Positions 1 through 10,651 of a stretch of 64,000 bases of DNA are shown piece by piece. The DNA comes from Bettongia penicillata ogilbyi. Its lineage: Eukaryota > Chordata > Mammalia > Diprotodontia > Potoroidae. The DNA lies in contig JAJHZJ010000399.1 of assembly GCA_023548195.1 (NCBI GenBank), forward strand, positions 6,949,100 to 7,013,099, written 5' to 3'. Position 1 is the first letter of the stretch. Each line of letters starts with the position of its first letter. The position numbers and the translations under genes were made by a program. The notes below the pieces were generated by a model. The model did not search any database. It saw only the letters and a list, made by a program, of their open reading frames with translations, and was not told the origin of the DNA.

Positions 1-858
1 ACGAAATCCCTCATAGAAACCAAGAACACATTATCAGACCTTCCAACAAAGAACACCCTCAAGCAAAATTCCATTCTCTGTCCTTCTCAGCTCTGACTAG
101 TCTGAACAACTTCCTCTCAGTTATGCTCCAGTTCCACCTCTTCCTGCTTCTACCCTTTTTGCTCCATCCCTTCCTGTTCCATCCATTCAGTAAGCTCCTC
201 CCAACATAGACTCTATATGACTCAACTTATGTGACTTTGAATTTAAAATGATTTAAGGAAGTCACACAGGTCTACTAATGGATGGGAAATATCTTTAAAA
301 TAAGAAAAAAATATTTACAATACACCTCTCTAGGTCATATTTCATGTATTTTTTTTTATTTTACACCCTACCTTTACAGTATTTCCTTTGCTCTTCAGAA
401 CAGCATACAATAGACAGTAAAAATACTATTCCTGAAGCCCAGAATAGTGACAAGAATTTCCACCTCTTTGTTGTAAAAAGCTAAGGACTTCAATCCAAGT
501 CTTTGAACTCTAGTTCCTTTGCGTTTAGCACAGAACCTCACAATATTGTTCCTAACTTAGACTTCTTTAAGCGATTCCATTTTGCTACTATACGACTAAA
601 AAAGAGACTGCCTCAGATGAACTTTGTTCTCTTCTTCTAGCTGGCAATTTCAGAAGTAACTATCACTATCTTAGATAAGCACAACCTTTGGTTATATATG
701 ACACTAGGTTCATGAAAAGGAGCTCAATCCATGATGTATTTTACTCTTTCAAAATTGGCTTTCGATTTCTACCTACTCCTATTTTCAAAATTTCCAAACG
801 TAATGAATGGTCTTTCCTCATTACTGATCTTCACGAAGCTTACAGAAGAGGCCGCAAA

Positions 859-861
<3 letters not shown>

Positions 862-893
<32 letters not shown>
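862..893. repeat. T32 homopolymer
   Basis: An uninterrupted run of 32 T. It could be the A-tail of a minus-strand retroposon, but no recognisable element body was found immediately to its right. It is best called a simple repeat. Confidence 0.9.
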
Positions 894-896
<3 letters not shown>

Positions 897-1224
897 AGGA
901 AACACATGCTATTTGAAAACACAGTGATAAAAAAGGAAATACTCCCAGGAACAGTGAACCTGCAGAGCCAAACTGCTCAGCCAACAAGAGATTTCAGAGG
1001 TATCATCTCTTCTTCCTTTTAATTTGGAACTGCTAATTAAACAATTAAAAGATTACCAATTTAAAAAAATCAGCTCACATGTCGTGGCCTTCTCCACTTT
1101 TTCACATGATTCCTGTAGGCAGACTCTGAATGGAAAAGAAATGTTTCACAGGCCACAAATAGCAGGAAGGGACATCATAGCTGTTCTATTGTGACACCTC
1201 CCTTCTCCCCTACCCCTGTCCCTT

Positions 1225-1345
1225 GTTTTCAAGATAAAGAAACAAAGGCGCAGGGAGATAAAAATTATTTGCCATGGTCATACAGGTAACAGGTAGCATT
1301 TATTCCTGTGACTGCAATCAATGGTTTTTGGGCTGCCTTCTAGTG
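1225..1345 (-). repeat. MIR SINE relic, antisense
   Basis: The stretch reads as the complement of the MIR tRNA-derived head and core: an 'aagaaacaaaggcgcagggag' like block, then 'ttgccatggtcatacag', matching the complement of the classical 'gtgtgaccttgggcaa' and 'cctcagtttcctc' core. It is heavily diverged and old. Confidence 0.65.
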
Positions 1346-1727
1346 TAATATAGTAGCTATTATTTATCATAAGTAGCTGTACTTTTCTTGCCAGCAAAGT
1401 GGATCTATTGCCTCCTTGGTTGTGTTAACATCCCCACAACAAAGTATATACCCTGGACCATTGATCTCAGATATGTCTTACAACAATTCATTAGTTCTTT
1501 AGAAAATTCATACCATACTAGATCCAATATCTTTTTTCTTTTCTGTTATGGTAAAATAGTTTAGACTATAGGATTTTTAAATTTACCATAAAGCAAACAG
1601 AAAAATCAAGTCAGAAACAGAAAGAGCAAAGCTAGTAGGGAATATCAGCAGAATACCACAAGGTAAAGAAGGAACTCCCGATTTGAACTCAAGAAGACAT
1701 TAGTTGGAATCTTTGAGTTTGGACAAA

Positions 1728-1835
1728 GGAGTAAGTCCCAGTTTCCTTATCTGTAAAATGGGTTAATAGTAACCTGTGATACCTAGTTTATGAAGATTAA
1801 ATGAATTACTGCCTATAATATGTTTTAATAACCAG
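1728..1835 (+). repeat. MIR SINE relic, sense
   Basis: Contains 'cagtttccttatctgtaaaa' followed by 'tgggttaatagtaacctgtg' and 'gaagattaaatgaatta', which follow the MIR core and 3' part in order. The tRNA-like head is missing or unrecognisable. Confidence 0.8.
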
Positions 1836-2149
1836 AAATATCTATATAGATGCCAGTTTTATTGTCTTTTTTTATCTCAGGTGGGCATTTTCTTTCATTA
1901 GCTTATCAAACTCGCTATAATTATAATTAGATATGCTTATTTCCTTTCTATGGAGGTTAGCCTCCATTGCTCAGTGTGGTACTCTCTTTAGCACATATTA
2001 TACTTTGTCCTATTTCTCTTACCAGAATTCTTTGTACCACTGTGCCCGTGTTTATGTGTGTAAGTTATTTTTGTTAGATCTGAGATTTCCTTAGAATAAA
2101 GAAGTCACAATATGGAATCTTTCCCCATTAATACATACTGGAACTTTCC

Positions 2150-2290
2150 TTGAAACATAGAATATTAATGAGTTGTCTGGTGCCCCAAGAAGTTGAGTAA
2201 CATGCCCAGAGTCATCAGAAGGAAGATTTGAACCCAAATTTTCCTGACTATGTGGAAAACTCTCTATCCTTCATGACACAATATTTCCCT
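2150..2290 (-). repeat. MIR-like SINE relic, antisense
   Basis: The order 'gttgagtaacatgcccagag', 'tcatcagaaggaagatttga' and 'acccaaattttcctgac' matches the complement of a tRNA-derived SINE head (complement of 'ggttcaaatcccg' and 'gtgaccttgggcaa'). It is diverged. Confidence 0.6.
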
Positions 2291-2489
2291 TTCTCTTTGT
2301 TCAACATCTATGTCCATGCATATTAAATATTCGAATTGCATGCATATATATCAATATAAACATACATGTAATTTTATATTCTTATATAGAACCATGCAAA
2401 TATATACGACTGTACATATATGTGCATATAGACATGCATGCAGACATAAACACACATACTAAAATGTGTTTACACACATTGGCACAAAC

Positions 2490-2495
2490 ATGCAT
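2490..2495. repeat. Left target-site duplication of the solo LTR
   Basis: ATGCAT directly before the TGTC end of the LTR. The identical copy is at 3064-3069. Confidence 0.85.
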
Positions 2496-2850
2496 TGTCA
2501 GGGGCCGTCCCTGGACCTCCTGGGCAGAGAGGTAACGGCCGGGAGTCTATACCGGCCCCCCCCGGCAATCACGCGCCTCACCCGTGACTTCCGGGCTAAG
2601 GGTGCAGGAAAGGCTCGTGTACAAGGCACGATACCGCCCTCTGGGAGGTGCTGAGGAAGCCCCAGTGAGAGTAAAACACACCTGGCCACCTGTGATAGGA
2701 CCAAGCAGATGGTCCGAGTGGGGAGGGAAGGTCCAGAGAGACTCCTGCCCTATTGCCACAGGACACAACCAGCTAAGGGGAGGGGGCTGGGGCGACAGCA
2801 GGCTGAGCTCTCCAATCAGGGGCCAGATAGCAATACCCGGAAAGGATAAG

Positions 2851-2860
2851 GAATAAAAGG
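2851..2860 (+). promoter_or_regulatory. LTR TATA-like box
   Basis: 'gaataaaagg' lies about 50 bases before the AATAAA signal, inside the U3 part of the LTR. It is a candidate core promoter of the LTR. No cap site can be fixed by eye. Confidence 0.55.
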
Positions 2861-2906
2861 CAACTCCCTGGGTTGCTCGGGGGGACTGGACTGATGTGAA
2901 CTACTG

Positions 2907-2912
2907 AATAAA
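2907..2912 (+). promoter_or_regulatory. LTR polyadenylation signal
   Basis: AATAAA inside the LTR, followed by a pyrimidine-rich stretch, consistent with the end of a short R region. About 150 bases of CpG-rich U5-like sequence follow to the LTR end. Confidence 0.65.
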
Positions 2913-3063
2913 CACCTGCTTTGCTCTACCACTCTGGCTAGTGCCTGGTTTAGCCCGTCCTCAACCCCTGGGGCCGGGACCGGAGACGTCCGAAGCCGCG
3001 GCTGAGCGGAGAGCAGAGGTCACGACATACCCCCTGCGGTGCAGCAGGGACTGAGCCCGGACA

Positions 3064-3069
3064 ATGCAT
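3064..3069. repeat. Right target-site duplication of the solo LTR
   Basis: ATGCAT directly after the GACA end of the LTR, matching 2490-2495. Confidence 0.85.
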
Positions 3070-4889
3070 ATTACTCATATGTAATTAAATGCATACACAA
3101 ATGATATAACTATATGCATGTGCAACATATATATCCTAAACTCTTTTCTTTTCATACGAAAAACCAATGTTTCAAATGTAATTTGTCATCATAATACTAT
3201 AAATAAGATTAGCTTAAGTTGATCTTTAAAAAATGAAATCAAAAGTTAATAGTTTCACGTAGAAGAAATTCTTAAAAGTTTCATGATTCTATTTTAGAAC
3301 TCACAATAAAATCAGAAAGACTATTTTAAGCAAAATTCATTCAATTAGTTGTCCTCAGATCATCTCTGGAGGATATCTTCTATAGGAAAACAAAATTATC
3401 CTTCTTGTGAAACTAGATAAGTGAATACTTTTTTACTATGTTTCTGACAGCATGTAATTATCAACCACCTCCTACTCTTATCAAGTTTTTTGTTCTTTTT
3501 TTAATCCTCTTTTGTTTCTCCAGAAATAAATCCCCAAAATAAATCCTTTTTTGGGGGAACCTTTTTCCCAGGTTCCGAAAAAGTATCTTTTGTTCAACAT
3601 GCAAACAATAGCTCCCATATATAGTAAGAGTCAGACTTTCAATGGAGCCTGTGTACTTGGCAAGAAATACCGTGTAAAATATTTTAAATTGATTGTTATT
3701 TTTAAGGTTGATACTTTTACTTTCAGGTCACATATTGTAACTGATGTGAAGCTCCTGTTTTGTGTCTAAGATTTAAGTATAAATTATATTCATATTGAAG
3801 GTATGGCTATTGCCAGTGTTATGTAGATAAAACTTTGAAAATGTTAAATTGAACACAATGAAATATCAATTGTGAGGAAAATATAGGATTGTAGCTTAAT
3901 GGAGGGCAATGATATGTTGGATATAGAAGCTAAATCTTGATAGTGACGTCCTCACAGTGGTGTATACTAAATGTCAAACAACTGACTAAAATCATATTCA
4001 TGAACCTCTTTTAAATTAAATAAGTATTAATATTTTTACATTACTTTCTTAAGTCTAGACAAGCAAAATAATCAATCAAGTCCTGATTTGCAGCATTTGT
4101 GGCTTACTGTGTGGGCTACTTTCAAAGTTGTAAACAAACAACCTGATTTCCTCTCCTCTTCCTCTAAAACGTGTATATTGGTGTGCTGACTCTGGTGTAT
4201 TACACAGTAATCTCAGAATCTTTTACTGTATTACAATCATGTATGTTCTAGCCTTTGTATTTTAATAAAGACACAAATCTCTTCTTGAAGAAATAAGCCC
4301 TATAGTTTTAATAGTTACACATCTAGCTATTCAAATTTATGTGGGGGTTGCTAAAGAAACACCTTCTTTATTGTTCCTTTTCTCTCTCTCCCTCTCCATT
4401 TCTTTACTCAACAGGTTTCAAGGTAATGAGTGCTTTCAAACAATTTCATATGCTACATTTGCCTTAAGTTTAATGAATTCTTTCTAATACGCAAATTCAT
4501 CTCTTTGAGAGTTAGGGCAGTGATGCCTAAATGTATTTTCATTAAATATTTAATAAACTGCTCAGTGTTACACACGAAAAAAATAGTAGCATAAAATAGA
4601 ATTATTCTTCAGAATGGTAGTGTTTTAGATTGATCAGCCAAAATGTACATCTTTTTTTTTTTTTTTAGGTCATGCATTCAGAAGGAAGGGCAGCCACATT
4701 GGCAGACAACTTGACATTAAGTAACAGCATTTTTGTAAGAGCTAAGTATTCATTGTAAAATGTATGTACATGCAGAGTGAATTATTTACCTTTTCATTTT
4801 TTTGATTCACTACTGGAATGTGCACAAGGGAACAAAACATAGATAAATGTCTATTGCCCCTTATTTAAAAGGACACAACCCTTGAAAGG
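3070..4889. other. AT-rich DNA, no gene recognised
   Basis: Mostly unique AT-rich sequence with short T runs (for example near 4651-4668). No exon, RNA gene or named repeat is recognised. The only open frame of note (3551-3769, 72 residues) has no recognisable domain and is probably chance. Confidence 0.5.
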
Positions 4890-5230
4890 CTTCCATTTCA
4901 TTGAAAATCATTTTACTCCCCTGAAGGATAATACTAAGTTTTGCTGGGTTGGTGATTCTTGGTTTTATTCCTAGAAACTATGGCCTGTAGAATTCCACAT
5001 TCTAAGCTTGAGTTTTCCTGATTGTGCTTCCACAGTGTTCCAATTACTTCTTTCTGGCTCATTCTAAGATTTTGTACTTGACCTGGGAACTCTGGAATAT
5101 GACTACAAAGTGCCTAAGTGTTTTCTTTTTGTGATTTCTTTGAAGAGGTGATCGGTGTGTTCTTTCCATTGCTATTTTCCGATCTTATTGTAGAATATCT
5201 GAAATTATCCCAGAGAAAGCAATTTTAGGA
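4890..5230 (-). pseudogene. Old L1/HAL1 ORF1 C-terminal fragment, antisense
   Basis: Read on the - strand, this matches in order the C-terminal half of the ORF1 sequences of the better HAL1 copies in this window. The landmarks are the complements of 'cagaaagaagtaattggaac', 'aatcaggaaaactcaagctt' and the 'aagaatcaccaacccagcaa' block near the end of ORF1. Many substitutions and no open frame show it is an old relic. It has no 5' UTR or tail. Confidence 0.75.
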
Positions 5231-5929
5231 AAACACAAAGAAAAACATTTTGGTAAGAATCAAAACAACATCTAAATATACCAGTGCAGATGGCCAGCAA
5301 ACTCAAAATAAATTTGACCTTTAAAAATATATGTATAGAAGAGAAAAGTAAAAGGGTGGAGAATAGCGGATTAGTAAAAAGCCATGAAAAGTCGTGAAAA
5401 GCTGCGTAGATAAAAATGCAATAATGTCAGTAAGAACAAGACAAAGTGTATTTTATCCAAATTAGGAGAAGGATTAGGATCAAATAAGTAATAAAACCAT
5501 TTTTTAGGAAGAGGCAGTGTCCTCTGATGTAGAAGAGAAGACAGAGATATTCAATTCTGATTTTGATTCGATTGTCACTGTAAGGAGAATGATCTTTAGT
5601 TATAAAAGGAGAAACCAAAATGGATATAAGGAGTTTAATGGTAAGCAGGGAGACACCAAAGAATTTAGACCAAGAACCTAGCTATTGTTGATGAGTTCAA
5701 GTACACAGGCTTAGAAGAGCTGCATCATAGAGTATTGGTAAGCTTACATCCATAACTATTTAATAATAAAGAATGGAAGAGTTACCAGATATCAAGGAAG
5801 ATCAAATGTAGCAATAGTTTTTTTTTTTTCAAATGAAAGACAATAGAATTAGTAAACTGTACGCTGGACATTTTAAATTTATTCCCAGAAAAATTATAAA
5901 ATATATTATTAAAGATAATTTTGGTTAAC
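5231..5929. other. AT-rich DNA, no gene recognised
   Basis: No element is named with confidence. The right part may be an unrecognisable upstream portion of the CR1-like fragment that follows. Confidence 0.4.
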
Positions 5930-6165
5930 ATTTAAGAAAGAAAGCATTGATCAAAAGACAGCACAGCTTTAGGTCATGGCAGACTAATCTCATTTAATTT
6001 GTATAAAGTAACTAAATTAGTAGTCAAGAAGAAGTGACAGATAGTTTCCCTAAGTTTTAGGTAGGCATTTGACAATGTATTTCACACTACTTTTGTGAAC
6101 AATTTTGAGAGATATGAGCTATACCGTTGGTCTCCAAAGTGGAAGAAAACCTCCCAAACAATACT
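5930..6165 (+). pseudogene. CR1-like LINE reverse-transcriptase fragment
   Basis: Reading across the frame breaks, the + strand gives the CR1/L3 type reverse-transcriptase sequence in order: a 'TNLISF' like stretch (around 5982-6000), then a diverged form of the 'VYLDFSKAFD' catalytic block with 'AFDNVFH' near 6065-6085. These are the A-domain residues around the first catalytic aspartate of CR1-clade enzymes. There is no open frame. HAL1-a begins shortly to the right, apparently inserted in it, and no downstream continuation was found. Confidence 0.6.
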
Positions 6166-6186
6166 GCATAAGAAAATATGGCCCAG

Positions 6187-7237
6187 GGCTGGAGCCAAGA
6201 TGGTAGGGTAGAAGGACATACATATGCTACCTCTTCCTACCCAGCATATAAAATGCCTGTTAAAAAAAAATGACTGAAAAATTGTTAGAACAGCAGAAGC
6301 CACAAAACAACAGAGTGGAGGAGATTTCTAGCTCAGGGCAGCCTGGAAGTCTGACAAGAAATGTCCATCACACGGGGTGTGGAGCAGAGTGCTGCCCACA
6401 GAGTTCAGCCCAATCTTGGCCATGGCACCAGAAGGAACAGGACAAGAACAGGTCTAGAAGGCAGAATTCCTAGCAACAGCTGTGGTTCTCAGGTTGCTCA
6501 ATCCACAAATGCCAAAGACAGCTTCTAACTGCCAAAGCCGCTTCAGTGAGAAAGCTTTTTCACCTGGGTGAGAAGGGACAAGGTTCTCCCCAAACCCCAG
6601 TTCCAGGTGGTGGCAGAGAAAGCAGAAGCATCCATTTTTGGAGACTTTGGACTAAAGTACCTGGGGGAATTGAGCTGCTGATCTGGGTCTCAGACCTGAG
6701 CGGCAGCTCTGTGGTGAGGAACAGTGCTGGCTGACGTGATGGAGCAGGTAGAGGGTCTGGAAATGTAATTCTACTTGCAGATCCTGGGAAGAAAAGCTTT
6801 GGTAACTCCCAGACAAGACTACAGGCCAGGAGAGGACTAAACACCTCTCTCTTGACTGTGTCATCTTAGAGGAACAGAGAACTTGCAGGTTCCCAGAATA
6901 TACCCCTCAAAGGACTAAAATGTCACATAAGTGATTGGGAATATGCCCCCAAAAAGGGGAAAAATAAGACTTGAGAAGGGTATTTCCTTGGAACACAGGT
7001 ATTTTCTTCCATCCCTTTGGATAGGGAAGAATAATACCACCAGAAGAACACCTAAGAGCCAAGGCACCTGTATCCCAAGCTCCCAAAATAAATATGCAAT
7101 GGTTTCAGACCATGAAAGAGCTTAAAAAAATTTTTGAAAATCAAGTAAGAGAGGTGGAGGAAAAATTGGGAAGAGTAATGTGATCAATGCAAGAAAATCA
7201 TGAAAAGTGAGTCAACAGCTTGTTAAAGGAGACCCAA
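6187..7237 (+). mobile_element. HAL1-like element a (5' UTR and ORF1 start only)
   Basis: Starts with the family 5' end 'ggagccaagatggtag' at 6191, continues through a diverged 5' UTR, and reaches an ORF1 start at 6943 ('MPPKRGK'). It keeps the beginning of the coiled-coil region up to about 7237, where element b begins. It is clearly more diverged from the others than b, so it is an older subfamily. Its 3' two thirds are absent from the window. Either a was interrupted by b and later deleted, or the a-b join is a template-jump chimera (see findings). Confidence 0.8.
6943..7237 (+). pseudogene. HAL1-a ORF1 N-terminal remnant
   Basis: Start codon at 6943 in the same relative place as the ORF1 starts of the other copies (shortly after a 'gggaatatgcc' block). 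The encoded start resembles 'MPRKRKQNK' of younger copies, but frame breaks and stops follow. Just before the junction the nucleotides still match the 'MEELKKDFENQ' and 'LLKETQ' coding block. Family role: L1 ORF1 proteins are trimeric RNA-binding chaperones of the retrotransposition particle. This copy is dead. Confidence 0.7.
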
Positions 7238-8384
7238 GGGGGAGGAGCCAAGATGGTAGAGTAGAAAGATTCACAAATGCTAGCTCCAAACCCACAGCTC
7301 ATAAATTACCTGTAAAAAGAACTCCCAACAAATTCTGGAGCAGTGTAAGCCATGCAGCAACAGAGTGGAGCAGATTTCTGTTCCAGAGAGCCCTGAAAAA
7401 CTGACACCAAAGGTCCATCGCTCACAGAACCCAGAGCAGAGCCCAGTGCTGCATTGGTCACACGGCCCTGAGAGGAGCAGGTCCGAGCAGGCTTCAGGGA
7501 CAGAATCTCTGGCAGCCCCAAGGATCCCTCCACCCACAGGAGCTACAGGTCCGTGAGAGACCATATCTGGCCAGCCAAGGGGGGAGCAGGGTGTATCCAT
7601 AACTCAAGTCCCCTCAGGAGGAAGCAGTGGGGTAAGCAGTGGACAGGGGCTCCCAAAGCAGGCAGAAGATCAGATCCAGTGTTGAAGGTCTCTGAATAAA
7701 CCCCCTGAGGGAACTGAGACCCATGTGGTGGCATTGCCCCCAGCTGAGCATGTGAACTCAATCTCACTAAATAGCAGCCCCAACCCCTGCTGAAAGCCCT
7801 GAGGCTGGGAAGCACCATTTAAATCTCAGACCCTAAGCACTAGTGAGGTGGGGGTGGAGAGGAATCTCAGAAGTCAAGTAACTGGCTGGGAAAATGCCAA
7901 GAAAAGGGAAAAAAATAAGACCACAGAAGGTTACTATCTTGGTGAACAAATATTTCCTTCTTTCCATTCATATGAGGAAAAAAAAAACGATTACCATAAG
8001 GGAAAGACATAGAAGTCAAGGCCTCTGTATCCCAAACATCTGAAATAGATATCCAATGGGCTCAGGCCATGGAAGAGCTCAAAAAGGATTTTGAAAATCA
8101 AGCTAGACAGGTGGAGGAAAAAGTGGGAAGAAAAATGAGAGAGATGCAAGAAAAGCATGAAAAACGGGTCAATACCTTGGCAAAGGAGACCCAAAAAAAT
8201 GCTGAAGAAAAGAACACCTTGAAAAATAGTCTCACACAATTGGCAAAAGAGGTTCAAAAAGCCAAAGAGGAGAAGAATGCTTTCAAAAGCAGAATTAGTC
8301 AAATGGAAAAAGAGGTTCAAAAGCTCACTGAAGAAAATAGTTCTCTCAAAAATACAATGGAACAGATGGAGGCTAATGACTATC
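7238..8384 (+). mobile_element. HAL1-like element b (5' UTR and ORF1 N-terminal half)
   Basis: Begins 'gggggaggagccaagatgg' exactly at the break in element a. It has the whole ~650-base 5' UTR with one copy of the ~70-base monomer (about 7680-7745). ORF1 starts at 7894 and is present to the 'EAND' region at the end of the coiled coil, where the antisense element c starts. A 22-base stretch at 11369-11390, after element c, looks like the A-rich tail of a plus-strand HAL1 and could be the remaining 3' end of b, but the sequence between is missing. Confidence 0.85.
7894..8384 (+). pseudogene. HAL1-b ORF1, N-terminal half
   Basis: ATG at 7894 follows the conserved 'ctgggaaaatgcc' context. An A-rich indel near 7980 breaks the first part. 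The open part (from 8069) encodes 'MEELKKDFENQARQVEEK' and then a long heptad coiled coil of K/E/N/L-rich repeats ('EKEVQKLTEENSSLK'). The RNA-binding (RRM) and C-terminal domains are absent because element c follows. It is the trimerisation stalk of an L1-type ORF1 protein. Confidence 0.85.
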
Positions 8385-9414
8385 TATTTTAAAAAAATAT
8401 TTATTTACTAATTTAACTTTTTACATTCATATTCACAAAATTTTGGGTTCCAAATTTTCTGCCCTTTTATCCCCTCCCCCCACTCCAATACACCAAGTAA
8501 TCTAATTTTCCCTTTCTCCAATCTGCCCTCTCTTCTGTCACCCCTCCCTTCTTTTGTCTCCATCTTCTCTTTTCTCCTGTAGGGCCAGATGACTTTCTAT
8601 TCCTCATTAACTGTATGTCTTCTTTCCTAGTACCAAAACAATACTAAACAGTTGTTCCTAAAACTTTGAGTTCCAAATTCTCCCCATCCCTCCGTCCCCA
8701 CCCATTCCCTTTGGGAAGGCAAGCAATTCAATATAGGCCCTATCTGTGTAGTTTTCCAAATGACTTCCCTGATAGTCGTGTTGTGGAAGACTTACTGAAA
8801 TAACCTCCATCCTATCCTGCCCCTCATTGTATCTATTCTGTCTTTTGATCCTGTCCCTCCCCGAGTGTTGACTTCAAATTGTTCCCTCCTCCCTTTGCCC
8901 TCCCTTCCATCATCCCCCACCTTGCTTATCTCCTTCTCCCCCACTTTCCTGTACTGTAAGATAGATTTTCATACCAAAATGAGTGCGCATTTTATTCCTT
9001 CCTTTAGTCAAATGTGATGAGGGTAAACTTCTTGTGTTTTTTTTTTCTCAGCTCTCCTCTTTTTCCCTCCACTAAGAAAAACTCCTACTTTCCTCTTAAA
9101 TGACATATAGTTACTCCCTTCCCTTTCCCTCTCTTTCCTCCCCCTACATTTCTCTCTCACCATTTACCTTAGTTTCTTTTAAGGTATGGTCCCATCCTAT
9201 TCAGTTCAATCTGTGCTCTCTATCTCTGTATGTGTGTGCATTTGTGTATGTGTGTGCATGCATGTACATGTGTATGTGTGGTCCCACCAACTACCCAGAT
9301 ACTGAAAAGTTTTAAGAATTAGAAATATTGTCTTTCCCTATATGAATGTAAACAGTTCACTTCTGGTAAGTCCCTTAAGACTTCTCTTTGCTGTTTACTT
9401 TTTCATGCTTCTTC

Positions 9415-10516
9415 TCATTCTTGTGTTTGAAAGTCAAATTTTCTTTTCAGCTCTGGTTTTTTCATTAAGAATGATTGAAAGTCCTCTGTTTCATTGAAAG
9501 ACCATATTATCCCTTGAAGTATTATACTCAGTTTAGCTGGGTAGGTGATTCTTGGTTTGAGTCCTAGTTCCTTTGCCTTCTGGAATATCCTATTCCATGC
9601 CCTTCGATCCCTTAATGTAGAAGCTGCTAGATCTTAGGTTATCCTGATTGTATTTCCACAGTACTGGAATTGTTTCTTTCTGGCTGCTTGCAAGATTTTC
9701 TCCTTGACCTGGGAGTTCTGGAATTTGGCCACAATGTTCCTAGGAGTTTCTCTTTTTGGATCTCTTTCAGGTGGTGATTGATGGATTCTTTCAATACTTA
9801 TTTTGCCCTCTGGTTCTAGAATGTCAGGGCAGTTTTCCTTGATAATTTCATGGAAGATGATGTCTAGGCTCTTTTTTTGATCATGAGTTTCAGGTAGTCC
9901 CATAATTTTTAAATTTTCTCTCCTGGATCTATTTTCCAGGTCAGTTGTTTTTCCCATGAGATATTTCACATTCTCTTCCATTTTTTCGTTCTTTTGGTTT
10001 TGTTTGGTGATTTCTTGGTTTCTCTGAAAGTCATTAGACTCCATCTGTTCCATTCTAATTTTGAGAGAACTATTAAATTCAGTGAGCTTTTGAGCCTCTT
10101 TTTCCATTTAGCTCATTCTGCTTTTGAAAGCATTCTTCTCCTCATTGGCTTTTTGAACCTCCTTTGCCAATTGAGTGAGCCTATTTTTCAAGGTGCTAAT
10201 TTCCTCAGCATTTTTTTGGGTCTCCTTTACCAAGGTATTGACCTGTTTTTCATACTTTTCTTGTATCTCTCTCATTTCTCTTCACAGTTTTTCCTCCACC
10301 TGTCTAACTTGCTTTTCAAAATCCTTTTTGAGCTCTTCCAGGGCCTGAGCCCATCTGCCACCCCCCCTGGGGTGTCTGGGGTACTGAGGCCCCGCCCTCC
10401 ACGTCTTTCCTTGATGGCAAGGATACGTCCTCGTCATCAGATCCGAAGGTCGGGATCATTTGCATTTGTTGGACAAAACTCTCTATAGTCTTATTTTTCT
10501 TCCCTCTTCTAGGCAT
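9415..10516 (-). pseudogene. HAL1-c ORF1
   Basis: Start at 10516 ('MPRRGKKNKTIESF'), TGA at 9415-9417, about 367 codons in all. Order: a charged N-terminal segment of the 'QQMQMIPTFGSDDED' subtype, a coiled coil, an RRM-like region ('DLENRSRRENLKIMGLPE'), and a C-terminal domain ('ERIHQSPPERDPKRETPRN', 'KILQAARKKQFQYCGNTIR'). It is broken by a frameshift after the N-terminal block (about 10350), a stop near 10288, a stop at the coiled-coil join (about 10110) and another near 9634. The longest open part is 10107-9634. It belongs to the L1 ORF1p family. Confidence 0.85.
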
Positions 10517-10651
10517 TTTCCCAGCCAGTTACTTGACTTCTGAGATTCCTTTCCACCCCCGCCTGTATCCGCCCAGCTAGTGCTTGGCCTCTGAGATTTA
10601 AATGGGCTTTCCTCCTGCCGGCTGTCAATCAGTGAGCTTTAGTTCAGGTGC

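Larger units (their letters stand above)
1..2489. other. AT-rich intergenic or intronic DNA with MIR relics
   Basis: No coding region is supported here. The stretch is AT-rich and mostly unique, interrupted by a 32-base T run and three MIR-type SINE relics listed separately. The short open frame over the T run (poly-phenylalanine) is an artefact of the homopolymer. No splice-bounded conserved exon was recognised, but a deeply diverged exon cannot be excluded by eye. Confidence 0.6.
2496..3063 (+). mobile_element. Solo LTR of an endogenous retrovirus (6-bp target duplication)
   Basis: This 568-bp GC- and CpG-rich island begins TGTC and ends GACA, the short inverted ends of a retroviral LTR. 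It is flanked by a perfect 6-bp direct repeat, ATGCAT, at 2490-2495 and 3064-3069. A TATA-like box lies at 2851-2860 and an AATAAA at 2907-2912, in the order expected for U3-R-U5 on the + strand. There is no internal gag, pol or env sequence on either side, so it is a solo LTR left by recombination. A 6-bp duplication is typical of class II (betaretrovirus-like) elements, but family assignment from this alone is an inference. Many CpG sites survive in an otherwise CpG-poor neighbourhood, which suggests a young insertion. The short open frames across it on both strands are not genes. Confidence 0.88.

Noticed and set aside
2466..2856. Four overlapping open frames on both strands in the GC-rich island
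   Set aside because: They lie entirely in or across the solo LTR. GC-rich sequence has few stops. None has a domain or a gag/pol/env match.
8069..8392. Host coiled-coil protein exon (myosin- or golgin-like)
   Set aside because: The identical heptad sequence recurs in at least eight copies, each next to the same RRM-like ORF1 region and element ends.
7991..10488. Hydrophobic open frames antisense to ORF1 (Phe/Leu/Ser-rich, for example 8320-7991 and 9994-10488), looking like membrane proteins
   Set aside because: They are complements of the Lys/Glu/Asn-rich coiled coil of HAL1 ORF1 and recur at the same place in every copy (26181, 39331, 55964, 59034). They are mirror artefacts of composition.
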